Part shown: positions 53,532-64,000 of the stretch, one piece after another
How the letters are laid out: each line of letters opens with the position of its first letter
How positions within the stretch are numbered: the first letter of the stretch is position 1
From: Ephemerocybe angulata
Lineage: Eukaryota > Basidiomycota > Agaricomycetes > Agaricales > Psathyrellaceae
Assembly (NCBI GenBank): GCA_013368325.1
Contig: JAACJK010000003.1
Coordinates: 124,001-188,000, forward strand
Direction of reading: 5' to 3'
DNA: 64,000 nt
The notes under the pieces: generated by a model
Told to the model about the DNA's origin: nothing
Database searches by the model: none
What the model saw: the letters and a program-made list of their open reading frames with translations, nothing else
Translations under genes and position numbers: made by a program

Positions 53532-56500
53532 CTAAGAGAGGTCCATGTCGTCTGGTGAGATCGGGCCATTTTGAACCTCCTGTACAGAGACCACAGGCTC
53601 AATCCCCAACGCGACCCTCTCGTGATCTCTCCTCGCGTAATAGAGGCTTGGGTCAGCTATCTCTGCCCTTGCTGCTTCGATTGAGCGATCCACGGGCTCC
53701 CATGCATGTTCGAAGCGCCTTCGCAGTCCGCTGCATAACGCCGCCTGACGCATGGCGTATGCACGAAGCCCTTCCGTATACTCGGCTGGAAGATCCGGAA
53801 GCCCATTGGCCTTCGCATGCTCTTGTTTCGCCGAACCATGCTCGATCCACTTCTTCTCCTTCAAAGTCATGAAACGCGAGGTGCGTTTCATTTCCTCCCT
53901 GACAATGTTAATCTCTTCGTTATACCGACAGGCACGGGCTCGAGATTTAGCCCACTCGACCTTGATCGCTATGGAATTAATGTGAGTATATGTTCACTGT
54001 TCAGGAGAAGATCATTGACTACGTACTTTCTTCTTCCCAATCTGTTCGGTTATCAGTTGCAGCCCCCGAATGTCTCCAAATCCAGGAGAGCGTTCTGTTG
54101 GATTCGTTCATCGTAACACTATCCTCATCCCACTCAATGCGTGCCATGGACCTTATGTCACTATCCGCCAACGGCAGGAAGATCTTGTCGACATCGGGCT
54201 TCTCCAGGAGAGTCGCAAGGGCTAGCAAGGCTGTACGTGCTTGCCGATATTCATCCCGCGCGGTGTTGATGCGCTCTTGAATGCTGTCCAGAAGTGTGAG
54301 TGCTTTCGTATTCGGCCCTTGACCGCGGAGATGCCGATCTTTGAGGTCCCACACTGTCGTACGCCGCTGAAGAAAGCAACGGAGCGTGGTCAAAGCCTCC
54401 TGAGCCTGCGCGGATCGAAGCTCGTATTCGATTTCTGTCAGTCATTGGTCCACAGGAGCCGCCTTTCCGATCTGGGAAGGAAGCCAGAGGGGGAGGTCAT
54501 ACAGGCGGATACTGGTTGTTCCCGTGGCCTGCTGCCTTAGAGTCACAGTGGCGGGGATGTAGAGTTGAAGGATTGAGTACCAAGCTTCGATCTTCCTTAC
54601 CAACGCGTTGGAGCGAAGTTGAACACGAGTGAGTTCGCGGTCGCGCGAATGGGTCCAGACTTGCTTCATTTCTGCCTTCAGAGCCCGTCTATAGATAACT
54701 TGTCAGTACACCGCGCATACCGGTAGACTTACGAATACGTACTGGTCCCCTTCCAAATCTAGGCCCCGCGATATCAATACACTCGGAGAGACATCAGGAC
54801 TGAGTGAAAAGTCCTTCCCCTGTGCGAGCTGGATGGCCTCCTCAGCTGCAAGGGCCTTCCGGATAGCGTCCTGCTTAGGAGCAATGACCAGTGATTCGAA
54901 GGGATTGGGGTTTGAGGGGTTCTCCTCCCAAGCTTCGGCTGCCGCTCTCCACAAGGTTCATCTAGGGTCGCTTCTAGCTCTTGGTGTGCAATCGTGTGCT
55001 CCGTGATTTTGGAGACGGCATTGTCCATCTTTTTCATTAATGAGTTCCCTGCATAGATGGTCAGCTTTGTGTTGAGAGATGCCCCAGTCTCCGATCAGAG
55101 ACACATACCGAGATCTACGATCTTGCGCCAGTTATAGTCTCCAAAATTATAATCTAATGTATCACGGCGGGTGCCCGGACCCATCTCTCGTGTGCTCGTT
55201 GCGAGTGGATTCGTGTCTCCCCAGCCACGCTCCGGAGCCTCTCCATCACCAAGACCAGCCCCCGGGGTGAACATAAAGGCGTACTTTGTCTGGCACGCTG
55301 GAACATGGGTGGGCATGTGGAATTTGGGGACGACAAATCGGACCTGAGTATCCGCCTTGAGAAGCGCCGATTCTTGCTTCTTGTCCATGAGTAATAAACG
55401 AGCAATTAAATGCTTCGACCATTGGCATGCGATATCGTAGGAGATTATGAACGTCCTCAACAGGGTGAGGCCCAGGAGCATGAGGCCGCAGTGCAGGATA
55501 TAGTCCATATTACAATACCTAGATCAAATCAGCGCTGCTTCCGCCCCAAATAATTAAGAACAGACCTTTCCCCCTTTTGTAAATCGCAAACGGTGGAGGG
55601 GCGCTTCATGTTGTGCCGCGCACACTCCACCGTTGCAGCTCCAGAAGAAGCATAGCCTTGCCCTGGCGTCACGTCCGCGAGGTTGACGGTGTCGTGCCAT
55701 GAGCAGTCACTTTTCGGTTCAACTTCATCTGCATGGGCTTTGAGATATTCTTCGAACTTCTGATTCTCCACATAATAGGAGAATCCTCTACTTAGTCCTG
55801 GATCCGCCGCTTTGCTCGAGACATCCTTCCTTCGCAGGCGGAAACACACATCCAGCGCCAAGTTCAAGCTGTGGATATACCTAGAAGGGGTATGATATCT
55901 CAATAATATGATCAGAAAGTCACAAACAGAGACATACCTCAAGGCCTCGCTCTCGTTTTCCCAGTCATCGGGCATATTGATCTCTGGGTGGGGACACGCG
56001 GGGCAGAGAAGTGCGCATTCGCCCGGATTAGTTTGCGCGGACGTGCGTAGAGGATCATGTCCGCGCGAATGTCGCTTCAAGAGTTTCAGATGGCGCCATT
56101 CGTGGACCATTCTCAAGAAGCTTGGATACCGATCCTGTTAATTATGAATTAGTTGCTTCATTGGATATAGAAGTAATAAATAATTTACCTTTGCAGGGCT
56201 CAAGCCCGTGTTGTCAGTAAGTCGTGAAAGCGCCTTCCACAACTTGAACGGAGATACCTTAGACTCGTACTGGAGGATCTCGAAGACTTCGAGAACTCGG
56301 AAGGTAGCGGCACTCTTCGGATTCTCTGTCGTAGCTGGATAGAGGCGCCTTTCGAGGAGTTGTTCCACTTGCGACTTCGCCGTGGCACCACAGCGACAGT
56401 AGTCTAGTCCAACGAGATGCACAGCGTCGCAGTCGATTATCACGAAGTCGTCGCCCCAGGCCCTGTCGGGCAATGGACATATCTCACCGGGCGGGTGGCC

Positions 56501-57274
56501 AAGTTGAATTCGAACCCCCAAACTCTTCAATGAGGACTCGAAAAATAATTGCCATTCCACGACTGAGAGAGTGATTAGTAGGTGAGATATGCGGTTAAAA
56601 ATATCCTCTTTACCTGAATTCGATGCAACGGGAGGTGACGATGACAGTCCCGCATGCACTCGCCGCACAGTAGGCCGAGGTTGTCGCAGACAGTGCATCG
56701 GAACTGGGCTACCGATTGTAAAGTCTCTTCTGATTCCACTGGGCACCGTAAACACACCTCTGGTGGGTTCTTTCCTCACCCTTCCAGAGTCAGTAGTATG
56801 CGTAAATACTCTTCGATATCTTTAGTCCACTGGTGAATGGCCGCGTCCTAGTAATACGCACATCAGCATTCCATAGTCATTAATCGGGGAGATCTGACTT
56901 ACTCCCTGCCCTTTGGGTCGATTCCGCGCGTCAGTACTCTCAGCGGACGGGGGAGCCTCTTCCTGATCGATGAAGCTGTCATAGTAGCTTCTATCCCAAC
57001 CATTTAATTCTGTGTTCTCCTCTCAGCTGTTTAGTATCTCTTCCGCCGTCCGAATCCTAGCAACAGGAGGCAGATCATCTTCGATGTCGTCGAGTTCAAA
57101 CGTGTGCATCTTATTCGATACGATCTTGAGGTTTCCAGTCGAATACCGCTTGAAGTTGGTGATTTCAACGTTCTGTGCTGAGGTCGATGGCAGAGTTATT
57201 GGACGTAGTGTTGCCAAGGGGGTGGAGGTCATCATCTTGAGCTTCCGTTTCTTGGGCTTCGTCGGCTTCGCCAT
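53532..57274 (-). pseudogene. KDZ-family DNA transposase with CxC cysteine cluster, decayed
   Basis: About nine exons: 57274-56903, 56847-56614, 56562-56187, 56134-55938, 55880-55566, 55518-55109, 55048-54743, 54688-54028, 53968-53532. Order of parts: basic N-terminus (MAKPTKPKKRKLKMM), CxC cluster (VCLRCP, FRCTVCDNLGLLCGECMRDCHRHLPLH), HPPGEICPLPDRAWGDDFVIID, GLDYCRCG, LDVCFRLRRKD...DPGLSRGFSYYV, ARHNMKRP...DLQKGERYCNMDY, the catalytic-core SYDIACQW, PKFHMPTH, GDGEAPERGWGDTNPLATS, EMGPGTRRDTLDYNFGDYNW, and a C-terminal coiled coil. This is the Kyakuja-Dileera-Zisupton type. In-frame TGA codons occur at 57025-57023, 56778-56776 and 54444-54442, each at a place where Arg (CGA) would fit. A one-base loss in the T run at 56545-56541 breaks the frame at WNGNYF, and another shift is needed near 54950-54970 before WRAAAEAWEENP. 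Confidence 0.85.
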
Positions 57275-57396
57275 GTTGGGAAGAATGGGTCAGAGGGAGA
57301 CTCAGTCTCTAGAGTCCAAGCAGTAAGCCAATTTATAGCAGGTAAGGATAAGTCTATACATCAAAAAAGCCATTGTCCAGCACCCCAGCATAGTCC

Positions 57397-58147
57397 ATGG
57401 GACGGCAAGCACTCTATTTCACGTTGGAGGCGAAGGCTAATGCCCAACGAGCTCGGCGTGCTCTCCGTAGTCAAGATCCCAAGTAAGTTTTCCGCTAGAT
57501 AGACTGACCATGCTGCATTGACACATACTAGCTCATTAGCAGCTCGCCGCAGAGAGAACAGGAGGGCTTACCTCAAACGAAAGAAGCCCCCTGTTCCATC
57601 CCAACAAGTTCAGGACCTCGCCGAAGTGGAGATGTCCGACCCAGAATACCGGTCCACCTTCATTCGATTCGCACAAGGAGACGACTTCCTCGCGCTTGAC
57701 GCTGCAGATGTTGAAGAAGCCGATTTCGAAGCGATGATGGGCCTGCCCCCATACCCAGAATCAGTCACCTCCCTCGAAGACTTCGCTGACTCGTGGCCCC
57801 AACTGTCAGCTGCCCTTCATGGCTATATGACACACCGGTACAGCAATTCCCTGAGTTCTCGAATCGCAGAACTGCGGGGGTTCTCCGAGGCCACGCTGAT
57901 TGAAGAAGCATGGAATGAGTACGGGAGACTTGAAGAGCGCTTTGGGAGCCTTACGCAAACGGTTGTTCAGGCGCAGTCGAGTGGGCCAGAGACGTGTGCA
58001 ACAGCAGGGATCGCGACTCAAAATCAGATGTGGGCGGCACGTAGGATGGTAGATGTAGTGGAAGAGTTGCGAGAGTTGAAATCGGGCCGTGATTTCCTAT
58101 TACGTACACTAACGGAGCGCACATGGAAACTCGGCAGGCCTCAATGA
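57397..58147 (+). CDS. Basic-helix hypothetical protein next to the KDZ gene
   Basis: Two exons (57397-57482, 57532-58147), 233 residues. Starts MGRQALYFTLEAKANAQRAR, continuing into a strongly basic helix (LAARRRENRRAYLKRKKPP) that resembles the start of many Agaricomycete proteins found beside transposons. The rest is acidic and helical (FADSWPQLSAALHGYMTHR, RMVDVVEELRELKSGRDFL) with no recognised domain. Head-to-head with the transposase, 122 bp between starts. The basic N-terminus suggests nucleic-acid binding; function unknown. Confidence 0.7.
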
Positions 58148-58166
58148 TAGCCGGGGCCGGCGGTAC

Positions 58167-58708
58167 TCAAAGGTAACGACTACCGAAGAGATCGTCCTTC
58201 TGGGAACAGATCATACAGGAGGGGGTGACACAGACGAACGAGTTGTGAAGGCGGAGCCACTGCTTGTAGTGCTCGCAGAAAGCCATAGCTGTTTCCACCG
58301 CCTCTTCCTGCCTCCTCCGCTCCAGGATCTTGTTCGCGCGCCTGGTCATTTCAAACCGGATCCTCTAGAAAGAATGTTTCGATCAGCATGTATTAGTCAG
58401 ACAGCATGCTCACATACCTCCCTCTCGTACCTGACCCTCTCTTCATACTTCTCCTGCTTCATAGTCGTAGCGCCATTTCCTCCGGGCCTCCAACGCTCAA
58501 CCCACTGGTCAATGAAGTCCTCAATGTACGCCTCCTCCCGCCCTTCAGAGATCGCCCTCACAAACTCAGGGACCTTGTTCTTCATGTAGGCCGTCTTCTG
58601 CATGTTGAACGGAGGATAGGGGTTATCGGAGTGCGACTGATCCGGGAGTTAGATAACCTTCACGAGGGTGTGGAGCAATGAACATACCTGCTGGATATGG
58701 AAGGACAT
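58167..58708 (-). CDS. Small charged hypothetical protein
   Basis: Three exons (58708-58688, 58636-58418, 58364-58167), 145 residues; phases close. MSFHIQQ, then MKNKVPEFVRAISEGREEAY, FIDQWVERWRPGG, a basic helix (RIRFEMTRRANKILERRRQEE) and CVTPSCMICSQKDDLFGS near the end, which has a C-x3-C-x2-C arrangement. Not recognised. Convergent with the previous gene, only 19 bp between stop codons. Confidence 0.6.
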
Positions 58709-59368
58709 TTTTGATGGGAGTTCTTTGGATTCAGTGAGGCGAATGCTGGGTGTATCAGGCTTCCCTGGTACACTCTATATACAAAATACGTGACTTTCCA
58801 AACGCGTATGCTTATGCAAAATGCGATCGCGTTGGAGACCAGGATACAGAAGGACATTCAAGTCTCAAATCAAGCCTGCAACTCGAATACCCGCTCCCGC
58901 CTTCTGGGAGGCGCGAATTTCTAGATCTATCGCGACGGAGAGGTTCACCTGTCATAAAATCAAGCGGGATAAGCCTGCAAACGTCCATCATGTTTAATGC
59001 ATGGCTATCACAAATAGCCGCCCATGGGGCGGGATTCTCGTGCTCCAACCAAGGCATCAAAAATGCAGAGGACTTGACTGCGAAGCACAAATTAAGCTCA
59101 CCGAAGGCTAGATATCTCGATTGATTGAATGCTTCTCGTGTGCAATCAGTTTGGTAAGTCTGAGAAGGACTCGCGATGCACTCGCGCCTAGGACAAATCC
59201 TGCGATTTTACGCGCCCACAGCGCAAATTAATTTTTTCTGGGGCTCACGTCGTGTCGTCTTCAGAAGCAAGTCCGAAATATATTGTAAACAGGGGGAGAT
59301 CTATCGTAGTTGCATGGGAGTAGGGTACTGGAGGCTCGGATGACGACAGCCAGAATATATTACAGAAC
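58709..59368. other. Intergenic
   Basis: Promoter of the gene at 58.2-58.7 kb and otherwise nothing recognised. Confidence 0.4.
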
Positions 59369-60185
59369 CTATCTATACAGAATATTGATCAAAGTGCGAG
59401 GGGAGACAGGAAAGGTGCGGTCCATGTAGGCAGCAAGGTCGGTAAGAGCGTCAAGCTTGACAGTGAGTTCAGCCTTCAGGTTTCTGACTGTGCGGTGGTA
59501 CATAACGAGAGTAGCAGGGCGTCGAACTCCACCTGCGTTGTGTCGACCAGCGAGGTGCCGGATAGCGGAGCGGATGGACTAAAGGGGTGAAGATCAAGTC
59601 AGTAGGGCCGTCGACACAAAGATAATGGGCGGTCAAGGCGCAAACATACAGCAATTTTATCCCTGAGAACAATCCGACGATACCACTCTGGGGAGGAGGC
59701 CCGAAACCAGAGTGGATAGTTAAGGAACCAACGTGTAAGATAGAGTAGCCAGAAGGCAGGCAGGTCTCCGTCGACAATGAGGACCTCGATGTATTCCAGC
59801 GCTCCAATGCGGAGGTCGCATTCTTGAGGAATAGTCCAGTCTGTATGGAGAGGCATTGCTGTGAGAGATGCAGTGCCAGTCCTAGTCAGTGAGGAGCGAC
59901 ACTAGCCCAAACGTGCATAAACTCACCGTTGGCTGAGATTCTGGGGCTCTGAGTTGGAGAATGGGGAATGAAGACCAAGTAACGCAGGTACTTGTAACCC
60001 AGCCGAGCCCATTGTGGCGCGCGGGTACGATAAAGGAAAGAACCCGTCGCAGCTTTGATTGATCGAAGATGGGATCTCGCTTCGACGATCACCATGAGAT
60101 GAGCGATCCGTTTCCCCGCTCTTCCAGGGATGTTGTGCCAGCCAATGGAGGTGCGAATAGCCAGCGCTGAATGAAAGCGTGACAT
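59369..60185 (-). CDS. Hypothetical protein, 233 residues
   Basis: Three exons (60185-59926, 59881-59650, 59578-59369), phases consistent. Start MSRFHSALAIRTSIGWHNIP; a later part is rich in aromatic residues (FWLLYLTRWFLNYPLWFRAS, PEWYRRIVLRDKIA) and the C-terminus is a regular helix (TVRNLKAELTVKLDALTDLAAYMD). An upstream ATG at 60254 would add 23 residues of uncharacteristic sequence. I do not recognise a family. It sits among genes flanking the transposase and may belong to the same mobile block. Confidence 0.6.
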
Positions 60186-61345
60186 AGATGTGTTTATTGT
60201 AGAGAGCAGGGTATACCGATAAGAGTTATGAGTGTGGCGATAACATCTAGGCAAAATACTCTATCCCGATCTTGCAATGTGCATCAATGTTAAAGATTTA
60301 TTTGTAGTAGACTAGAAAATGGGCGTTCCGTGGCGAGTTCTTAGAGTGAAACTCTGAGCAAATCCGAGGTCTTTGCACACCTCGATTTCATATCTCTCCT
60401 ACCGAGGTGTTCGGGTATCTCAGACATTAGAATGCCTTTTTATGTACACGCTGAGCCTTGTTTGAAGTGCCGAACTTCTGGCTGGGACGGTTGGGGAGGC
60501 TTCCATGTTTTATTTCAGGAAACATATTGAGTACCTCAATCAGGCTGCAATAATGTATATATCAAGTCTTATACTAGCCCAAAGTTTGTAATATATGCTA
60601 CATTGCCTCTTCCCGCACTTTACTAGGCTGTAGATAGTGTGAGAGGCGAGAGCAACCTACAAACCTTGATGAGAACTGCAGATGTCGCAATTGGACAATA
60701 CCCTGGCGAATACAGGTGTATAAAGCCTTTTTAAACTAACAGAAATGTAGTAGATGTCTTACATTTATGTTTAGCCAAGCATTTGTGTCGCATTCCAGCT
60801 CTTTCACCACACTCGCAATGATTTCGTGTTTTGCGACGCCCCTGAATTCAGCTAAGTCCAATCTCGGCAATTGCCGAATGCATCTTTACTTTCATCTGTG
60901 GATGCCCAATGCCCCTCATTGTCGTCTAGCCAGGTACGCCGTTATTCCACCCTGCTCACATAGCAGAGTACTCAATAGAATATCTGGAAATTTTGCAGTC
61001 TTTGCGACCCTGGCTCGCAAATGGGCGTCCATCCCGCAAAGTCATTGGTGGAATCGGCACAAGCACTCGGCTTCACCATGCTTCTCGGGAACGACTTAAG
61101 GTGCAGAGTCTGATGTGCTTCTTAGGGACTCAAATTCATTACGTGACAATCAACAGCAGATATATTGTCCAAGGGGGTGCGAAATTTGACAGGGTTTTTT
61201 ACAGGGTATCTGGTAAGCGAGAACGAGAGCGATGCGGCACACGAGACATAGGATACGAGACAAGCAGGGGAAAGACAACCATCACCTCGAGCAAGAAGGG
61301 GTTAAGAAACAGGGAGTGGCGAGGGAGATGACGGTGTGCAGATAT
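60186..61345. other. Intergenic
   Basis: About 1.1 kb without a supported gene; open frames near 60767-61331 have no family signal. Confidence 0.35.
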
Positions 61346-62393
61346 CTAAGCGTGCGTGACAAAACCCCTACCAAAAGCCTTGACATACGCCTCGTACGCA
61401 GCGAGGAGGGTGCGGTGCCGAGTGTAACTAGCGGCGGGGACACCGGTGACAAAAGGAGAAGTATTCATCCTACGTAGGCCTCAGAAAATTGATAGAAGTT
61501 GCGAAGTAAGAATGTACCCACCAGTCACCGAAGACCCCAACTCTAATTCCGCGGGTGACGGTGTAGTAGCGTTTGCCTAGGGAAAGATTGAGTCAGAAAC
61601 CCACAAATCTATCCTAAAATGGGCACATACAGTCATTGGCAGTGTAAACCGCAACCTCCGGTGCAGGAGCGGGGACATTTGGACCTAAGAAATGGAGGCC
61701 GGGAATCGGCGCAGTGGGCGCGGGAACTTCAAGAGGCATGGCAGGGGCAGGAGCGTTAGAAGCAACTGGAACAGTAGAGGCGACAGGAGTGGATCCAGCC
61801 ACAGTGGCAGAGGGAGTGGTTCCAGCCACAGCAGCAGCCGCGGGAGTGGTTCCAGCCACAACAGCGGCCGCAGGAATGCTGGTAGCAGGGGGGGCCACAG
61901 GAACGCTGGTAGAAGGAGCGGGGTGGGTGGTCGCTGTCGAAGCAACCGGCGAGGGAGCTGCATCATCTGTCAGCACAATGGGAGGTAACTCAGACTGATA
62001 GGGGAGGATACATACTAGCGCTGGGAGGAGGGAAGACCTGATCAAAGTCATCATCCTCATCATCGCTCACGCCGATGGGGACCCTGACTATGCCAGTTCC
62101 CATGCACCTAGTGCAAGTGCCGAGATCTAGACGATGGCTCTAAGAAGACGGGCATACAACGAATTGTAAAACATACCGTGCTCGACGTTCTCAGCTGGGA
62201 CGAAGGCATCCAAGATGAGGTGGCCTGATCATCCAAGAGTGAGTCATGCAGTGGAGTCGACGAGGTAAAAGTTGAACATACGATCATCAATAGCACGGAT
62301 CAAAGAGCCAAGCAGCCTCAACAACGACGGCGAGACAGCAACGCGACCGATGGTCGTGATGCCCTCCTGGCTGACGTTGGATTGGTTGACCAT
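61346..62393 (-). CDS. Protein with Ala/Pro/Thr linker and RNase H1 N-terminal-like (viroplasmin-like) domain
   Basis: Six exons (62393-62282, 62224-62177, 62126-62016, 61966-61631, 61576-61522, 61469-61346), 261 residues. N-terminus MVNQSNVSQEGITTIGRVAV, IRAIDDRHLILDAFVPAENV, then a CTRC motif and an acidic patch (SDDEDDDFDQ). A long low-complexity segment of Ala, Pro, Thr, Ser and Val follows (repeats of VAGTTP/VAGSTP). The last 50 residues, KRYYTVTRGIRVGVFGDW...SPFVTGVPAASYTRHRTLLAAYEAYV, match the small fold at the N-terminus of RNase H1 that binds RNA/DNA hybrids or dsRNA, also common in Agaricomycete mobile-element proteins. The last intron leaves TG|gt so that the Trp is restored. Confidence 0.68.
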
Positions 62394-62767
62394 TAGATCA
62401 AGGATGTTGATAATCGGTTAGACAGAGAAAGAGTTGAAGAAGAGGATTCTGGCGTTAGTCACAGTACTGGGGGAGCTTATATAGAAATAAAGCCCCTGCT
62501 TACGTCCAATTTGCACAATCAAGTCCAAATCTTTGGACTCGAGAGAAGGCCGGAGACCAGGTCAAACTCGTGATGGATATACAATGTTCCCAAATAAAGC
62601 TCTGGAGAGGCTCTGGAGGAAAAAAATCAGGCTTCTGAGAAAGACAATGCATTAAAAATCAGCTGAGGTTTATATTGCCTTTCAACTTGAATGCATTGCA
62701 CTTTCCCCGCTCGTTCACCCCTCAGACGCTCTATCACAAACCTGTGTCGTACCCTGGCCAATTCAAT
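62394..62767. other. Intergenic
   Basis: Divergent promoter region of about 370 bp between the RNase H1-N-like gene and the last gene. No motif stands out. Confidence 0.4.
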
Positions 62768-64000
62768 ATGGCACCTCCATGCTGGATGTCAGAAATACGA
62801 CGCACCTACTGCGAGTCCTTCCTTCCCGAATACGCTGAATGCCGAATCCAGAAGAAATACAAACAATTCTGGCTTAAACTCTTTGCGAGCTTCCTCACCA
62901 TGTTCCCACTCGTTGACGATCTGTTCCCAGGGTATAAGCTTGGAGATCTCAACGAGGAGCAAATGGGGCAGTACTCACTTGCTCTAGAGAAGCTGCAGAA
63001 GGTAAGCCCAATCCGTACCTCTTCACTCCCGCATCGGATGCTAATCACGAGCCTGATTAAGCGGTTGAAGGAGTGGTTTCGATGGCAGTTCAACCCTAGG
63101 AGTAGGAACAATGCCGTATCGGTCTCTTCCAAGCTTCTGAAGGATATTTACATGCCTCGAACACGGGGAATGAAGGCATACGAAGCTTTCGCCAAGCTCT
63201 ACCCCAACAAAGTTACAGCTGCATTGGACGAACGGTGTGAGAAGGGTGGGATAGAAAAATCCAAAAAGGTTACGAAATGGCACACCGTATGTAAGGATCT
63301 GTATAGTAAGGCCTCCGAAGAAGAGATCCAAGCTGTTGAGGAGCGGATCGCCGATGATGCAGAGGAAGAAGAGGAGAGTGAAGATGGGGAACCAGAGACT
63401 TATCATCGGTATGTTCGAAATCCTTTCGATGATAGGTCCAATTCTAACTCACCTTGACTTAGTTTCCTCACCTCGCTACCCAGTGTTCTCTCTGCTGTTG
63501 TCGATCCGGCTGTCCGCAAGGCGGGTGTGCTCGCATTGGTGACGGTTGTGGGTTCCGAGCCTGCATCTGATGGGAAAATCAAAGTCCACACGTGAGTATC
63601 CCAAATTGGGATCTCTGTATTAGGACTAAAGTGATCTCGACAACCAGGCTTCAGTTCGGCGACAAGGACAAGACACCCTTGTTCGCTGCTACTTGGAATG
63701 AATACGAGCGCGTCTTTGTTACAGCCGTTTCTCAGTTTGCCAAGCGCCATGAATTTCGTATGTGTCATTCCCACATGTTCCTCCTTATCTCTCTGATGTC
63801 TGTCCTTCAGCTCCGGAGCTCTGTGCCCAACGGGCCCTCAACAAGGATCTAAGGGCTTCTGTATCACAAGGTGCGTCCTGTCGTGAACACCGGTCAGCCT
63901 ACCTATTTTCTCTTCTTTTCCTTTCATTTCTTCCTTTACTATTCATTCGTGCGCATTCCTGCACACTCTTACACACCTTTGCACACCCTTGCACACCTTC
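62768..64000 (+). CDS. Hypothetical protein, runs off the right edge
   Basis: At least five exons visible: 62768-63001, 63062-63408, 63463-63591, 63648-63757, 63811-63870, all in phase. Start MAPPCWMSEIRRTYCESFLP was preferred over upstream codons because no ATG exists earlier in the frame. Notable parts: RLKEWFRWQFNPRSRN (a short basic, tryptophan-containing helix), a Lys-rich region, an acidic run (DDAEEEEESEDGE), and LQFGDKDKTPLFAATWNEYE. No domain name assigned. The 3' end is beyond the window, beginning with an intron at 63871. Confidence 0.6.

Noticed and set aside
1..64000. CRISPR arrays, bacterial operons, riboswitches
   Set aside because: Spliceosomal introns and gene families show this is fungal nuclear DNA; no regularly spaced identical repeats were seen.

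Overview
The window is nuclear DNA of a filamentous basidiomycete, most likely a mushroom-forming Agaricomycete. Nearly every gene splices cleanly with 43-70 nt GT-AG introns. The families present are typical of that class: tyrosine-kinase-like protein kinases, large F-box leucine-rich proteins, BTB proteins, a KDZ transposase with a CxC cysteine cluster, and small secreted proteins. No species is claimed. All gene models were assembled by hand from reading frame, splice sites and family conservation, so exon edges are predictions.

Layout. 2.3-6.6 kb: an MFS transporter divergent from a Glo3-type ArfGAP. 9.2-10.6 kb: a TKL-like kinase. 12.0-15.9 kb: two tandem F-box paralogues, the second without a visible start codon. 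16.9-19.5 kb: a composite gene with an N-terminal Ras-like GTPase and a C-terminal kinase. 20.2-22.8 kb: a membrane-anchored GH5 exo-beta-1,3-glucanase with a 5-nt micro-exon. 25.4-26.3 kb: a Ubc1/E2-25K-type E2. 28.4-32.1 kb: a GNAT acetyltransferase, an intron-containing tRNA-Thr(AGU) and a BTB protein. 33.4-50.5 kb: seven copies (A-G) of one small secreted-protein family on both strands, interleaved with Dsk2/ubiquilin, a second MFS transporter and ETF-beta. 53.5-64 kb: a decayed KDZ transposase followed by a block of genes of unknown function, the last running off the right edge.

The most interesting part is the A-G cluster. All seven genes have three exons with phase-0 introns, a signal peptide, a run of nine-residue DEL-x-TRE-x-L repeats, usually a basic site, and a short three-cysteine tail. 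They spread by segmental duplication that carried promoter and 3' flank along. Because the duplicated promoters can be compared, two MITE insertions can be read against empty sites: a 432-bp element with an 8-bp duplication in promoter B and a 348-bp element at a TA in promoter D. Dsk2 is enclosed by an inverted pair of these flanks.

Large intergenic stretches contain old degenerate repeats, several MITEs and no recognisable protein. Housekeeping genes (ArfGAP, Dsk2, E2, ETF-beta) look intact. The mobile and recently duplicated genes show decay: stop codons, frameshifts, truncated copies and orphan promoters.
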